Of a stretch of DNA of 64,000 nt, positions 21,602-32,291 are shown in pieces; position 1 is the first letter of the stretch; each line of letters begins with the position of its first letter. Origin of the DNA: Neoceratodus forsteri (lineage: Eukaryota > Chordata > Ceratodontiformes > Ceratodontidae); the NCBI GenBank assembly GCA_016271365.2, contig CM057459.1, forward strand, positions 817,467,001 to 817,531,000, in the 5' to 3' direction. The notes beneath the pieces were generated by a model that was not told where the DNA came from, did no database searches, and worked only from the letters and a program-made list of their open reading frames with translations. Position numbers and translations under genes: made by a program.

Positions 21602-22379
21602 GGTGCCTCAGAGTGAGATGCATGCGAGTGTACGCAAACCCACTGTGTTCTGGTGGGGCACTGATTCCCTGTACGGGGTACCGGTTGTGACCTGGGTTGC
21701 TTATTCACAGTGCAGGCCCACTGTGGGCATTCCAACCAGGAACACACAGGGCTGATGTACATCCATGCAACACTGTAGGTGATTAGGCTACACACACCCC
21801 CCAGCCTGGCTGTCTGCAGCGTCCAGGACAGTGTGGATCCAGTACACAGCTGCCAACACTGTACACATGGGGGTCAAGCAGGTGTGAGCAACAGCCCTAC
21901 TTTGTGTATGGCCTGTAGTGGGCCATGGTCTAGTATGGGGCCCCCCCGGCATGGGGTGTGGTTGTGAGAGACTTTCAAGTGTGGCTACCAGATCAAACCC
22001 TGGCCTGGGAACAGCACATAATGTGACATACTGTGTAACACAGAAGCACTACATGGCACAGTGCAACACACCTGGCTGTGGGAAGTACTACCCCATGATG
22101 ACCCATGAGTGATGGACCTGTTCATGTGTCATGCATGCAGCAGACACAGTATGTTGGCCTATCGCTGGCCCCCCCAGGGGACGAATCTCACAGCACTGTG
22201 CCTACGTGTATGGATGGTGGTGTGTTAGGAACATGGTTATCAAACCCTGTTCTGACCTGTTAGATGATTTTTAAAAGAGTATGAAAGATTATATGGTTGA
22301 TTGTGTGAGTGTCTGATAAAAAATCTATTTAGTAACTACTGACTATTAGGTAACAATCAGGATGTGTTGGCAGAAGGCT
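21602..22379. other. Harbinger interior beyond the Myb-like ORF
   Basis: TG/CA-rich, no recognisable domain. Probably leader of the minus-strand ORF. The LINE insertion point lies somewhere near 22330-22380. Confidence 0.4.
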
Positions 22380-25300
22380 TCATCATGCGGGCACTACTTC
22401 TCCACCGAGCTGCAGGCCCTCCATCCTTTTGATTGCCCCCCGCTTTCAGGAGTGGTTTTATAGGTGCTGCCGCACCTTGGCCATAGCAAGGGGGTGTTAG
22501 AGAGGTGAGGGTTGTAAGCCCAGTGGGGGATGGGAACAGGGTGGACAAATTGGGATTGTGGGGTCAAGGAGGTGCCCTGGGGTAAAATGGGCACAGGAAA
22601 GGGGTCTGCCTTGCCTGGTTCCTATACCCAAGGGCTCCACCTTATGTGGGCATGCAGTGTGATTGACCTCGGCTGCTCATCCGACTTGGGTGGTGTTATG
22701 CAATGTCAGGTTAATTAGAAACAAGACAGCGGTTATTGCTGATCTTGTTGGAACATTGGACCTGGTGTGCATCACTAAGGACTGGCTGGACAAGAATGCG
22801 GGTCCCATTCTGGAGTCAGCTGTTCTGTCCGGGTACTCGGTGATACACCACCCAAGTTGGATCATAGGGGCGGGGGTTAGTTGTATGTTTTAAGTCAGAA
22901 CTGGGCTTTGCAAATGTGCCAGTTGGAGCCACTAGATCCTTTGAATGTATCATGGGCGCAGCTGTGGTTTGTACGATACTCCTCTTATATCATCCACTCA
23001 GGAGCAAGAAGTATTTCCTACAGGAAGTCATGGACTTCATCATCGAGATGGTGTTGGAGGTGCCCAGGTGGTAGGTCCTGGGTGACTTCAGTGCCTGGGT
23101 CGACGATGAACTCTCGCATTTTGGACAGGGCTTCCTCCAATTGATGATATCATTGGGCTTTACATGGGTGATTTCCTCTACAACTCATTCACAAGGTCAT
23201 TCATTGGACCTGGTGTTTCTGCTGGAGATGGAGAGCTCGAATGTGGTGGTGGAACCTGTTGGATGATTGGATCACCACACTATTTGGTTCAGTTTCGAAG
23301 CCCCCAATAGGCCTGCCCCTACAGAGATGGTCCAATGCCACCCTTTATGGGGACTGACCCCTGATGGTCTTATGGCGGTCTTGGAACTAGCGGGAAGTCT
23401 GAGTGTTAGCAGGGATCCAGACGGGCTACTGCCAGCCTATAATAAGGCTGTGGTGGCTGCTCTGGATTCCATAGCTCCTGTCTGGGTTCGCCCCCTCACT
23501 CTTCACTCTTGGTGTACTTGGTTTGATGGGACCTTGAGTGAGTTGAGGAAAGTAGGGAGAAGGTTGGATAGATGCTGGAGGAAATCCAGCCTGATTGATG
23601 ACAAACTTAGATAGATGTCTTATTACAAGGACTATCAATCCGTGGTCTCCTGTAAGAAGGCAGAGATACTGTCCAGGTAGATTGAGGCTGCATGAAATCG
23701 ACTGGCTCAGCTCTTCCATACTGTGGACAGGCTGTGCAATCCAGTCTGTCTTCAAAACTGGGGAGCCTTTTCACAGAAGACGTGTGATGAGTTCATCAAT
23801 TGTTTGCAGATAAGATTGCCAACATCAAATCGGAGATTGGTACAGTTTGCTCAAATGGGTAGAGCTGTGATCAGTGGGAGATTAGTCACCCAGCCTGACT
23901 TGTCTGACTTTGACCAGCTGGCGATCATGGATGCTGTGAAAATTATCCAGGGCTTGCAACTGATTTACTGTAGTTTGGACCCAGGTCTAATAAGCCTCCT
24001 GGTGGGATGTGTAGAGGTCATAGGACCGGTCCTGGCTGAGATTGTTGGGTGCTCGTTAGAGACCGGGGTGTTTCTGGACACCCTGATGGTGGCGGTGGTA
24101 TGCCTTCTTCTGAAGAAATCTCTCCATCCGAGTGTCTCGCCAACTGCAGGCCTGTCTCTAACCTGCCTTTCATGGGCAAGGTTATTGAGAAGGCAATCAC
24201 ATTGCAGCTTGAGGAGAACCTTACTAGTCATGATATCTACAATCCTCTCTAGCCTGGTTTCAGAAAGAGGCATAGTACTGTCTGAGACCCGAACTTAATG
24301 ATCTCCTAATAGCGAGAGATTGGAGGAGTCGTTCCTTCTTAGTCTTCCTTGATCTCTGTGCAGCATTTGGAACCGTGGACCATGAGGTGTTGCTCAAGAA
24401 CCTGCAATTACTCTGTGGACTGTCTGGTACAGTCCTCAGATGGTTTAGATCCTTTCTCACTGGCAGGATGCAGAGAGTGGAGTCCGAGTTTTTTTTCCTT
24501 GGTCCATCATGCCCTGCACGTGGAGTACTGCAGGGTTCTCTGCTTTCATCCATGTTGTTTGTGGTGTATATGCTGCCATTGGGAGACATTATAATTTAGT
24601 AAAGGCTGAGTTTTCACTGCTGTGCAGATGATACTCAGCTGTACATGTCCTTTGTACCTAAACAAAATGACACTGTTTCTGTCTTTAATAACTGCCTCTC
24701 TGAGATTCAAGAGTGGATGAGTGCCATTTGGCTCAGGTTAAACCCAGATAAGACTGAGGTATTGGTTGTGGACACAGGTCATCGGGTAGAGGGGTTCATG
24801 GCTGGGCAACCCTCTGGGCTTTGGCTTGGAGGTAACCAGCTCTTGACCTTTGACCAGGTGTGGAATCTGGGCATTGTGCTTAATGACAAACTGACACTTA
24901 GGTCTCAATTGTCAACCATCGTCAAGACCTCTTTTTACCATCTGAAGAACATGGCTCGGATAAAGCACCTAGTCCTGCCTGACGATCCTCCGACTTTGGT
25001 CCATGCCTTTGTGACCTCATGTCTTGATTACTGCAATGCGCTATACCTAGGGCTGCCAGGGGTAGACCTTCAATGCCTACTGCTGGTGCAGAATGCAGCT
25101 GCCAGGTGGTTGATTGGCTTGTCAATATCTTGCCATGTCACACCTGTGTTCCATGGACTGCACTGGCTGCTGGTGTGGTGGAGGATCACCTTCAAGGTTG
25201 ATTTGCTGACCTATAATGTCCTACATGGACAGGGACCGCTGTATTTGCATGACCTCCTATGCCCCTACTGTCCCTTCATCCACACCACTCTGCTGATGAG

Positions 25301-25590
25301 GGATTGCTAGAGATTTGCATGGTCCACTTGACCATGTCTGGAGCAAGAACTTTGGCTTTTGTAGCACCGGCCCGTGGAATTCTCTACCACATTGGATTAG
25401 AGACTGCCCATCCATCGAGGGCTTTAAATCTGCCTTGAAGACCTACCTTTTTAATTTTGCTATCGCTGAGGTTTAATTTCTGCTGATTTTATAACTGATC
25501 TTAAGTATGTGTTTTTATTACAACTGTGTTTTTTATGTTTATGTACAATGCCATGGTCTTTTGGAATGACATTTAATAAATAACGTTTTC
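22380..25590 (+). mobile_element. L2-like LINE inserted in the Harbinger element
   Basis: A non-LTR retrotransposon with endonuclease, reverse transcriptase and C-terminal region in plus orientation, and a 3' end with TTTAATAAATAA at about 25570-25580. The left edge is set only by the start of a GC-rich leader before the endonuclease. No target duplication was found. Confidence 0.75.
22663..25310 (+). pseudogene. L2-like ORF2: endonuclease and reverse transcriptase, frameshifted
   Basis: Endonuclease pieces in order: LDLVCITKDWLD and SGYSVIHHPS (22700-22860), then GDFSAWVDDE and HSLDLVFLLEME (about 23080-23240), and DHHTIWFSF near 23270. RT pieces: GKVIEKAITLQLEENL (about 24175), FLDLCAAFGTVDHEVLLKNL (24345-24410; catalytic Asp followed by LCAAFGTVDH), GVLQGSLLSSMLFVVYMLP (24525-24580), CADDTQLYMSF (24625-24655), SEIQEWMSAIWLRLNPDKTE. 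The C-terminus has TSCLDYCNALYLGLPG and QNAAARWL, typical of L2/CR1-group LINEs. The phase changes several times, so it is dead. It would nick target DNA and prime reverse transcription there. Confidence 0.88.
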
Positions 25591-26271
25591 TTGCTTGCTG
25601 TGTGGCGTGTAAGATGTCTAGTTATGGGACTGGGCCCCACATCTCTATGTATCTGTGTCTGAGCATGCAGTGTTATGTCATCAGGCAAGACATTAGTAGG
25701 ACTAAGGCACATATTGCAATGGCACCCTGCATACCGCAGTGGCCTCCCCAGACAATACTTATTCCCTATAGCATATCCGTTCAGGTACCTGCCTGTCCAG
25801 GGAAGGCCCCGATAGTGGTTCCAGGTCGTCATATATCCCCTAGCAACCCATACTGCTATGATGGAACTGTGTGGACCATGTGCACAATAAACTGTCACAC
25901 CTTACAGGTGCAGCCCCGTGCTATGGGGGATGACTTCATTATACATTATATCCCTACCATGGTAGCATTTGATGTGCTCAGTTTCCTAAGAATGTTCTCG
26001 ATAGCCAACGTCTATGTGTGTAACTGGCATGCAGCACACCTACCTGTGGCAGTGAATATATCCTTCTGCCTTGCTTGTTCATTGTGCAGTTCCAGTTCTG
26101 GGGTTGCAGTTCCACTGTGCTCTATAGGTAGTGCACAAGTCCCCTTAAAGAGCCCAACTGCAATCGGCTATGCAAATATATGCTGAAGGGACTGGAATGA
26201 TGTGTAAAGTGGTTCTATTACCAGGTGACTGCCAAGGTAGCTTATTTGCATAGCATTTCTGAATATTGGGC
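25591..26271. other. Harbinger right part
   Basis: Resumes after the LINE tail and runs to the TGAATATTGGGC terminus. A 194-codon open frame (25602-26186) has no recognisable domain and no coding-like context; I regard it as chance. The end resembles the left end only over the terminal dozen bases. Confidence 0.45.
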
Positions 26272-27571
26272 TTCAGCACTTAGTGCTAAGTGGCTTTGTG
26301 ATAGCCCAATGGACCGAATCTGTGGAAGTCATTAGAGCCACTGCAGAGTGGCCCTGATACCCACATATGACATCATTAGGTTGTGCTGCCCTTGCATGGG
26401 TCTGCTCAGAGCTGTTATTGTTCATGACCTTGTGCTTGTCATGCACGTGCACAACATCATCACGTGCATGCTGACCCATGCACTTAGCACTGTACAAATG
26501 TTTGGTGCACAGTGCAGGTTATGTGTAACACTGCACAAATGGTGCAGCTCTCCTGAACCAGGAGACAATGTGCACCACAGTTACAGTACTTTTACAACAG
26601 CAGAAGTATGGTACCCTCTGGCACATGCCCAGTCCTGCAGAGGGACCAGTGGTAGATGGAGGAGGAGTTTGCCAACCTCATAGTTAGACATGGTTCTATA
26701 GCAGTAGAACCAGTTCCTAGTAGATCATGCCGGGGCTGACAGGCCACACAGTGAGGTCTGGGAGTTGGTGTGCCAGTGTCTCAGTAGGTGGATAGGAGTG
26801 ATAAGCACAGAGGACCCATACAGGCAGTAGTACAGTGACTTGGTGCAGAGGGACCAGGGCCACCTCTGCAGTTACAGGGGAGTGACTGCAGATGGAACCA
26901 TCCCACGGGCAGGTAGGTGATGATTGCCGTGTTGCGTGTTGCATGTTGTGTATGGGCATGGAACGGTCAGGGTCTGGGTCAGAACCACGTGTTGTGCCTA
27001 CATGGTGCACCCATTGGGGTTGGTAGGGTGCCTTGCTTTCCCTCACTGCACTGTCTGAAAAGTGCTGTGTTCCCTCATGCCATCTGCCATTATTTGGTAT
27101 ATAAGCTGTGTCATAGTTCTAACTATTGTTATCTTTAGTGTTGCTTGTAAAGTTATGTCCCTTCAGGACAACTGTCTGCATGACATAGCATGCCACTTCA
27201 CCAGTCACGTCTGTGGCTCAGGGAGTCCTGTCCCCATGTAACACCTATTGAGGCCCTGTGCTATCGGTACAACCCTGACCCACTGGCATACTGCACAGCT
27301 GTGCCACTTGGGCATGCTGTCAGTGACCGGTGTTGTCAGATGTTACCTAACACCATCATCACACACAGCATGGCAGTGGCCCGCAGCCATCATGGGGACT
27401 GGCCACTGCACCCTCCCAGGGTCACTGGGTCCCACTGGGGGGCTAAACAACCTCTAGCTGTTGCATTCCAATGGGACACCTGAAGTGCCTGTGCTGCACA
27501 GAGGCCTCACTCAGGCAAGCAGTCAGTGCCCACCATGAGAGAATGTCTCACCATCACTTTCGCATGGCCAG
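26272..27571. other. Unassigned TG/CA-rich DNA, left of CR1
   Basis: It holds a small perfect palindrome CACTTAGTGCTAAGTG at 26277-26292. No recognised domain; a short GAGGAGTTTGCCAAC stretch near 26660 could be Harbinger-like coding residue but is too short to call. Composition matches 32292-34900, so the two are probably one host sequence split by the CR1. Confidence 0.4.
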
Positions 27572-27937
27572 TGAAACATAGAAACATAGACTTTGATGGC
27601 AGATAAGGACCGCTTGGCCCACCTGGTCTGCCCATTTCCCTACCTACAGGATAAGCCACAGATCCTAGTTAGCCAACAGCCTATTTCTTCCTACCCCCAC
27701 AAGAATTGCCTTATGTCTGTCCCATGTATTCTTGAATTCTCTCACAGTTTTAGACCCCACAACCTCCTCAGGAAGGCTATTCCATGCATCCACTACCCTC
27801 TCTGTGAAAAAGTGAAAAAATACTTCCTCACATTGCCCCTGAACCGCACCCCCTGTCTTTAAATTGTGTTCCCTTGTTCTTGCACGTCTCTTTTTCTGAA
27901 AGATGCTAACCTCTTGGACTTTGTTAATTCCACTGAG

Positions 27938-30532
27938 CTACTTAAACGTTTCTATCATGTCCGCCCCACTTCCTCCTTTCCTCAAGGGTATATAGTCTCT
28001 CCTCATATATCTTCTCTTCTCTTGCAGACCCTGCACCATTCTAGTTGCCCTCCTCTGGACTGCCTCTATCCTGTCTATGTCCTTGCAGAGATGGGGTCTC
28101 CAGAACTGGGCGCAGTACTCCAGATGAGCTCTCACCAACTGTCTGTACAGAGGGATAACAACTTCCTGTTTTCTGCTGGTGATGCCTCTCCCTATGCATC
28201 CCAGTATACCCCCAGCTCTCCCTACTGCCTTCTCACATTGCTTGTTAACCTTAAGGTCATCTGATATGATTACCCCCAGGTCCCTTTCCTTTTTTTTTTT
28301 TACTACCCCCCCACCCCCACTGTGTAATCTTGCCCTGGGTTTTTGTTTCCCAGGTGCATTATTTTGCACTTCTTTGCATTGAATCCAAGCTGCCATACTT
28401 CTGACCATTCCTCCAACCTTGCCAGTCCCTTCTCATCATTTCCACCCCTCCTTGTGTATCAGCTCTGTTGCAGATCTTTGTGTCCTCTGCAAAGAGGCAT
28501 ACTTTTCCCTCCAGTCCCTCTGCAATGTCACTTATAAAGATATTTAAAAGGACTGCACCCTGTACTGAACCCTGCGGTACCCCACTAGTAACCCCTCTTT
28601 CTTCAGAGTGGACTCCATTTGCAATTACCTTCTGTGTCCTGTTGTCCAGCCAATATTTTACCCAGGCTACCACCCTGGGACCCACTCCCAGGCTGGTTAA
28701 TTTGACTATTAATCTTTTGTGTGGGACTGTGTCCAATGCCTTGCTGAAGTCAAGGTAGGCCATGTCCACATTCCCTCCCTGGTCTACTACTTTGGTCACC
28801 CAGTCAAAGAACTCAATTAGATTCATCTGACATGACCTTCCCTCTGTGAACACATGCTGCCTTGGGTCCTCTGCCCCACAGGCCTCTATGTACTTAACAG
28901 TTCTTTCCTTCAGAAGTGATTATATCACTTTCCCTACCACAGAGGTCAAACTGACAGGTCTGTAGTTTCCTGCCTCTATTTTGGTCCCACTTTTGTGAAT
29001 GGGAATCACATCTGCCTTCCTCCAGTTCTCAGGTATCACACCATCCTCCTATGATTTGTTAAAAAGGGTAGTCAGTGGTTTCACTAGTTTGCCCCTTAAT
29101 TTTTTAGAATTCTGGGGTGAATTCCATCAGGCACCATTGCTTTGTCCACCTTCAGTTTTAGGAGTTCTTTCAGAACCCTTTCTTCTGTGAGGGACTGGGA
29201 TCGACCCCCCATCCAGAGTGCTTCTGTTAGTGGATTAGGCACCTTTCCTCCTATTTTGTAAGATACGAGCAGAAATATTTGTTCAGTAGCCCTGCTTTTC
29301 ACCTATCCACCTCTGCCCACCCACCGTTCATTCTATTCAGCCTCAGTATCCCTCCTTTTGTCTTTCTCGCTCCCTCATATCATTATAAAGGTTTTATCCC
29401 TCTTCTTAACCGAGTTGACTATCCTTTCCTCAGTTTGGGCCTTTGCTATTCTGACTTTCCTCCCTGCTTCCTTCTGCCTTAAATGGTACAGCTCTCTGTC
29501 CTGCTCCTTCTGTGTTTTCTTATACTTCCTGAATGCTGTCTTTTTCTCCCTGACTTTCCCTGCCACCTCTTTTGAGAACCATAGTGGCTTTTTCTTTCAT
29601 TTTGATTTGTTTATTTGCTTCACACAAAGGCTTGTTGCTTCTGTGATGACAGTTCTGATGAGTTCCCATTGTTGCTCCACCCCTCCTTCTAGCCTGTTTG
29701 CTTGTGCTTTCCTGAGGCACTCTCCCATCTTGACAAAGTCAGCCCTCCTGAAGTCCAGTACCCTCACTTTTGTAAGACTTGACTCTATAGCTGAGTTTAA
29801 CTTGAACCACACTATTTGATGGTCACTTGTTCCCAGATGGCAACCCACTTCTAGATCTGAGATCCTCTCACTGTCCCCATTTGAGAGTATGAGGTCTAAG
29901 ATTGCTCACTCATGAGTGGGTTCCGAAACTAGCTGTCTGAGGCATGCCACCTGTAGGGCATCAAGAATGGCCCTGCTCTTGGATGTGGCTGCAGCAAGTG
30001 TGCTCCAGTTAACATCTGGCTTATTCAGGTCTCCCATCAACAGTATCTCCCCTTTCTCTGCCATCCTAAGAATGCCTTCTATCATATCCTTGTCCATTCC
30101 CTCCCCCTGACCTGGGTGTCTGTATACAACCCCTATGCGGATTGTGGTGCCACTTCCAGTCTCTAAGGTGACCCACAGTACCTCCTCTCCTCCTTGTTTA
30201 CTCTTTTGTTCAGTTGCTTTTATCCCTTCCTTTATATAGAGAGCTACTCCTCCCCCTCTTCTCCCCTCCCTGTCTCTCCTGTAGGTTATGTACCCTGGTA
30301 TGTGAACATCCCAGTCATGGTTCTCTGTGTACCATGTTTCTGTGACTGCTACAATATCCAGGCATCCCTCTTCCATCAAGGCCACCAGTTCAGGGAGCTT
30401 GTTGCCCAGGCTATGGCCATTGGTACTCATTATCCTCCATTTCCTGATGGCCTTACTCCTTTTTGCCCCATCCCTGCCCTTCTTGCCTTTGTCACTTTCT
30501 CCATTTAGCCCTGCCCTTCTCCCTATCGACAT
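27938..30532 (-). pseudogene. CR1 ORF2: endonuclease and reverse transcriptase, interrupted
   Basis: From right to left: endonuclease (29906-30532) with VAVTETWYTENHDWD, GYITYRRDREGRRGGGVALY, VYRHPGQ and LLMGDLNKPDVNW; GTSDHQIVWFKL at about 29800-29840 holds the endonuclease DH motif. RT begins KAMVPDGIHPRILKN (29096), and continues AYLDFSKALDTVPHKRL, SGVPQGSVQGAVLLNIFISD, then LFAEDTKI at about 28485, where the first aspartate of the FADD box is Glu. The C-terminal part (27938-28408) has ERDLGVIISDDLKVNKQCEKA and AHLEYCAQFWRPH. Stops and phase shifts separate the blocks. The product would perform target-primed reverse transcription; this copy cannot. Confidence 0.92.
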
Positions 30533-30914
30533 CTCTATGTTGGTGTTTACTGCACTTACTACTGTGACTTCTTTTGGGGGGGGCTAGGATTTCCCTTCTC
30601 CTTTCCAGTGCCTCCCCCCTTGGCTAGTTTAAATACTTGTGAATGAAGCATTTAAACCTATTACCTAGGATCCTGGATCCCCTCCTGGACAGATGCAGCC
30701 AATCTTGCCAGTATAGGCTTGCATCATTCCAGGTGGACCCCTAGTCCCCAATGAAGCCAAATCCCTGAGCTCTGCACCAGTTTTTCAACCACTGATTGAA
30801 TCCCATGGTGCAGAGCACCCTAGCCTCTCATATGCCATAGACAGGCAGCACCTCTGAGAAGGTTACCGTGCATGCTACTTGTCTAAGGCCCCTCACCAAT
30901 TCCACAAACTCTTC

Positions 30915-31560
30915 CTACACTGCACTGATCCCTTTCTTAGCCAGGTCATTTGTCTCTAGGTGGATAATGACATCCAGCTCCCTCCCCTGTGCAGCTACTC
31001 TGGCACTCCTGAGGATTTGCTCCCTGTCCCTCCCAGCCGTGGCGCCAGGCAGGCACCTTACCTTCCTCCCTCTCCCCTTCCTCCCCCAGTTTAACCTTCC
31101 TAGCAATGGAGTCCCCACACCAGGAGTTGTTTCCTTCCCCTGTGGGGTCCCATGACACCCTCCTGTGGGTCTCCTTTGTGGAGGTTCCCAGCATCCTCCT
31201 TGGTCTCCACCGTGGGTGTTTCCATAGAGGAACCACACTTTGCCTGAATGGCATTGGAATTGTGGAGAGGTACAACTGGAGGGATGCTCCTCTGTTCCAC
31301 CACCCTCACCCTCCCTGAGACCACTGTGGTCCAACTGCTCCTCTTTCTTGGCAATCTTAGAGGCAACGGTAGTGGCTCTGGTGGTCCCTGGATGGACGAG
31401 GATTTCACACAAATCCTGGCCAACTCAGCCTGGAGATGAGCAACCTCCCCCCCTCAGCCCAGAGAGGTGCCTGCAGATGGGACAACACCGCATCTTCCAG
31501 AATGTCTCCCGGATGACTGCTGCTCCACAGCCGCTGCACTGCATCACTCCCCTCATGTCT
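30915..31560 (-). pseudogene. CR1 ORF1: zinc finger plus esterase-like segment
   Basis: At the right, minus-strand text near 31475-31560 reads CSGCGAAV, then CCPICRHLSGL, a Cys-X2-Cys pair repeated, the zinc finger at the start of CR1 ORF1. Further on, at about 30930-30970, DVIIHLETNDLAKKG corresponds to the HxGTNDL block of the SGNH esterase domain of CR1 ORF1, with Gly replaced by Glu. Several phases are used between. ORF1 proteins bind the element RNA. Confidence 0.75.
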
Positions 31561-31689
31561 TATTTCTGGCCCCTTCACTATTGTTTGGCATCCTTACTCT
31601 TTCCTCTGTTTTTTTTTTTTCTCTTCTCTCTCTACTTACTTACTGCCTCTGTGCCCTTTAAGCTCCTGATTGTCCTGTTCTGAGACAAG

Positions 31690-32291
31690 AAGATCCTATA
31701 TTTCTCAGTAGACCCCTTACTTGCTTAGAGGCAGACCTCCAACAGCTAGAGGGGTCCGGAGAGCTACTTTTACCCTTCTAGGATGGTGCATCTTTGGTGG
31801 CTCTGTAATCATTCACTTCCTGCTCCCAAACAAGAAGTTCCTGTTGTCAGTCAAATCCTGTGCCTATAAAAGTAGAACTAGCTTTGGGTGGGAGGGAAGT
31901 ACGGCAATATAGCCCTAGTAGAGAAGTTCAGTCACACAGCACACCTTCCTTCTGGTGTCCTCTGCCAAGCCTCTGACAGAATCTTTCTAAGGAAGTGTTC
32001 AAATCTAGTTTCCTTCTAGCTAAGCCACTGCCCCTACTTACTAGATCTTTCTACAAGTAATTTGAACTGCACAGCAATCAAGCCCATTCAACCACCTGAG
32101 ATTTACACCTAGATAACTGTTCAGATAACCACTTTAGCTAACTGAGACAAACACATTAATTTTTTGGTTTTGTTTGTTTTTTTACCCTAAGTTAAAGGTC
32201 CCAGTAGAAGAGTTCTACTTCTTTAGTCCCAGTAGAGAAGTCCAATCACACAGCACTCCTTCCTTCTGGTGTCCTCTGACAAGCCTCTGAC
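31690..32291 (-). promoter_or_regulatory. CR1 5' untranslated region with two monomer-like units
   Basis: GTCAGAGGCTTG (minus sense), then GGACACCAGAAGGAAGG and TGTGCTGTGTGACT, occurs twice with a spacing near 313 bp. It lies upstream of ORF1, so it is probably the internal promoter region of the LINE. Confidence 0.55.

Larger units (their letters stand above)
17291..26271 (+). mobile_element. PIF/Harbinger DNA transposon, interrupted by a LINE
   Basis: The left end reads GGCCCAATATTCA and the right end TGAATATTGGGC, matching in inverted orientation. No 3-bp target duplication is convincing, so the right end is provisional. It contains a HARBI1-like DDE transposase on plus (17733-18748) and a Myb/SANT-like DNA-binding ORF on minus (20292-21601), the two-gene set of Harbinger elements, here convergent. 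An L2-like LINE (about 22380-25590) is inserted; without it the element would be close to 6 kb. Confidence 0.7.
27572..32291 (-). mobile_element. Nearly full-length CR1 LINE
   Basis: Minus-strand CR1 with ORF1, ORF2, a 3' end whose sense sequence finishes TCTATGTTTCTATGTTTC (a short repeated tail as in CR1), and a 5' region of two similar units. Both 5' units contain AGAGAAGTYCARTCACACAG (31915-31978 and 32228-32291, about 313 bp apart), as in LINEs with tandem promoter monomers. CAGTG occurs at both flanks and may be a short target duplication. ORFs carry several breaks. Confidence 0.88.

Noticed and set aside
25602..26186. 194-codon plus-strand open frame
   Set aside because: No domain, odd Cys/Ser/Pro mixture, and it starts at the junction of a LINE tail with Harbinger interior. 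Treated as chance.
17291..26271. A 3-bp target duplication for the Harbinger
   Set aside because: The bases outside the two termini do not match in any reasonable placement, so none is claimed.
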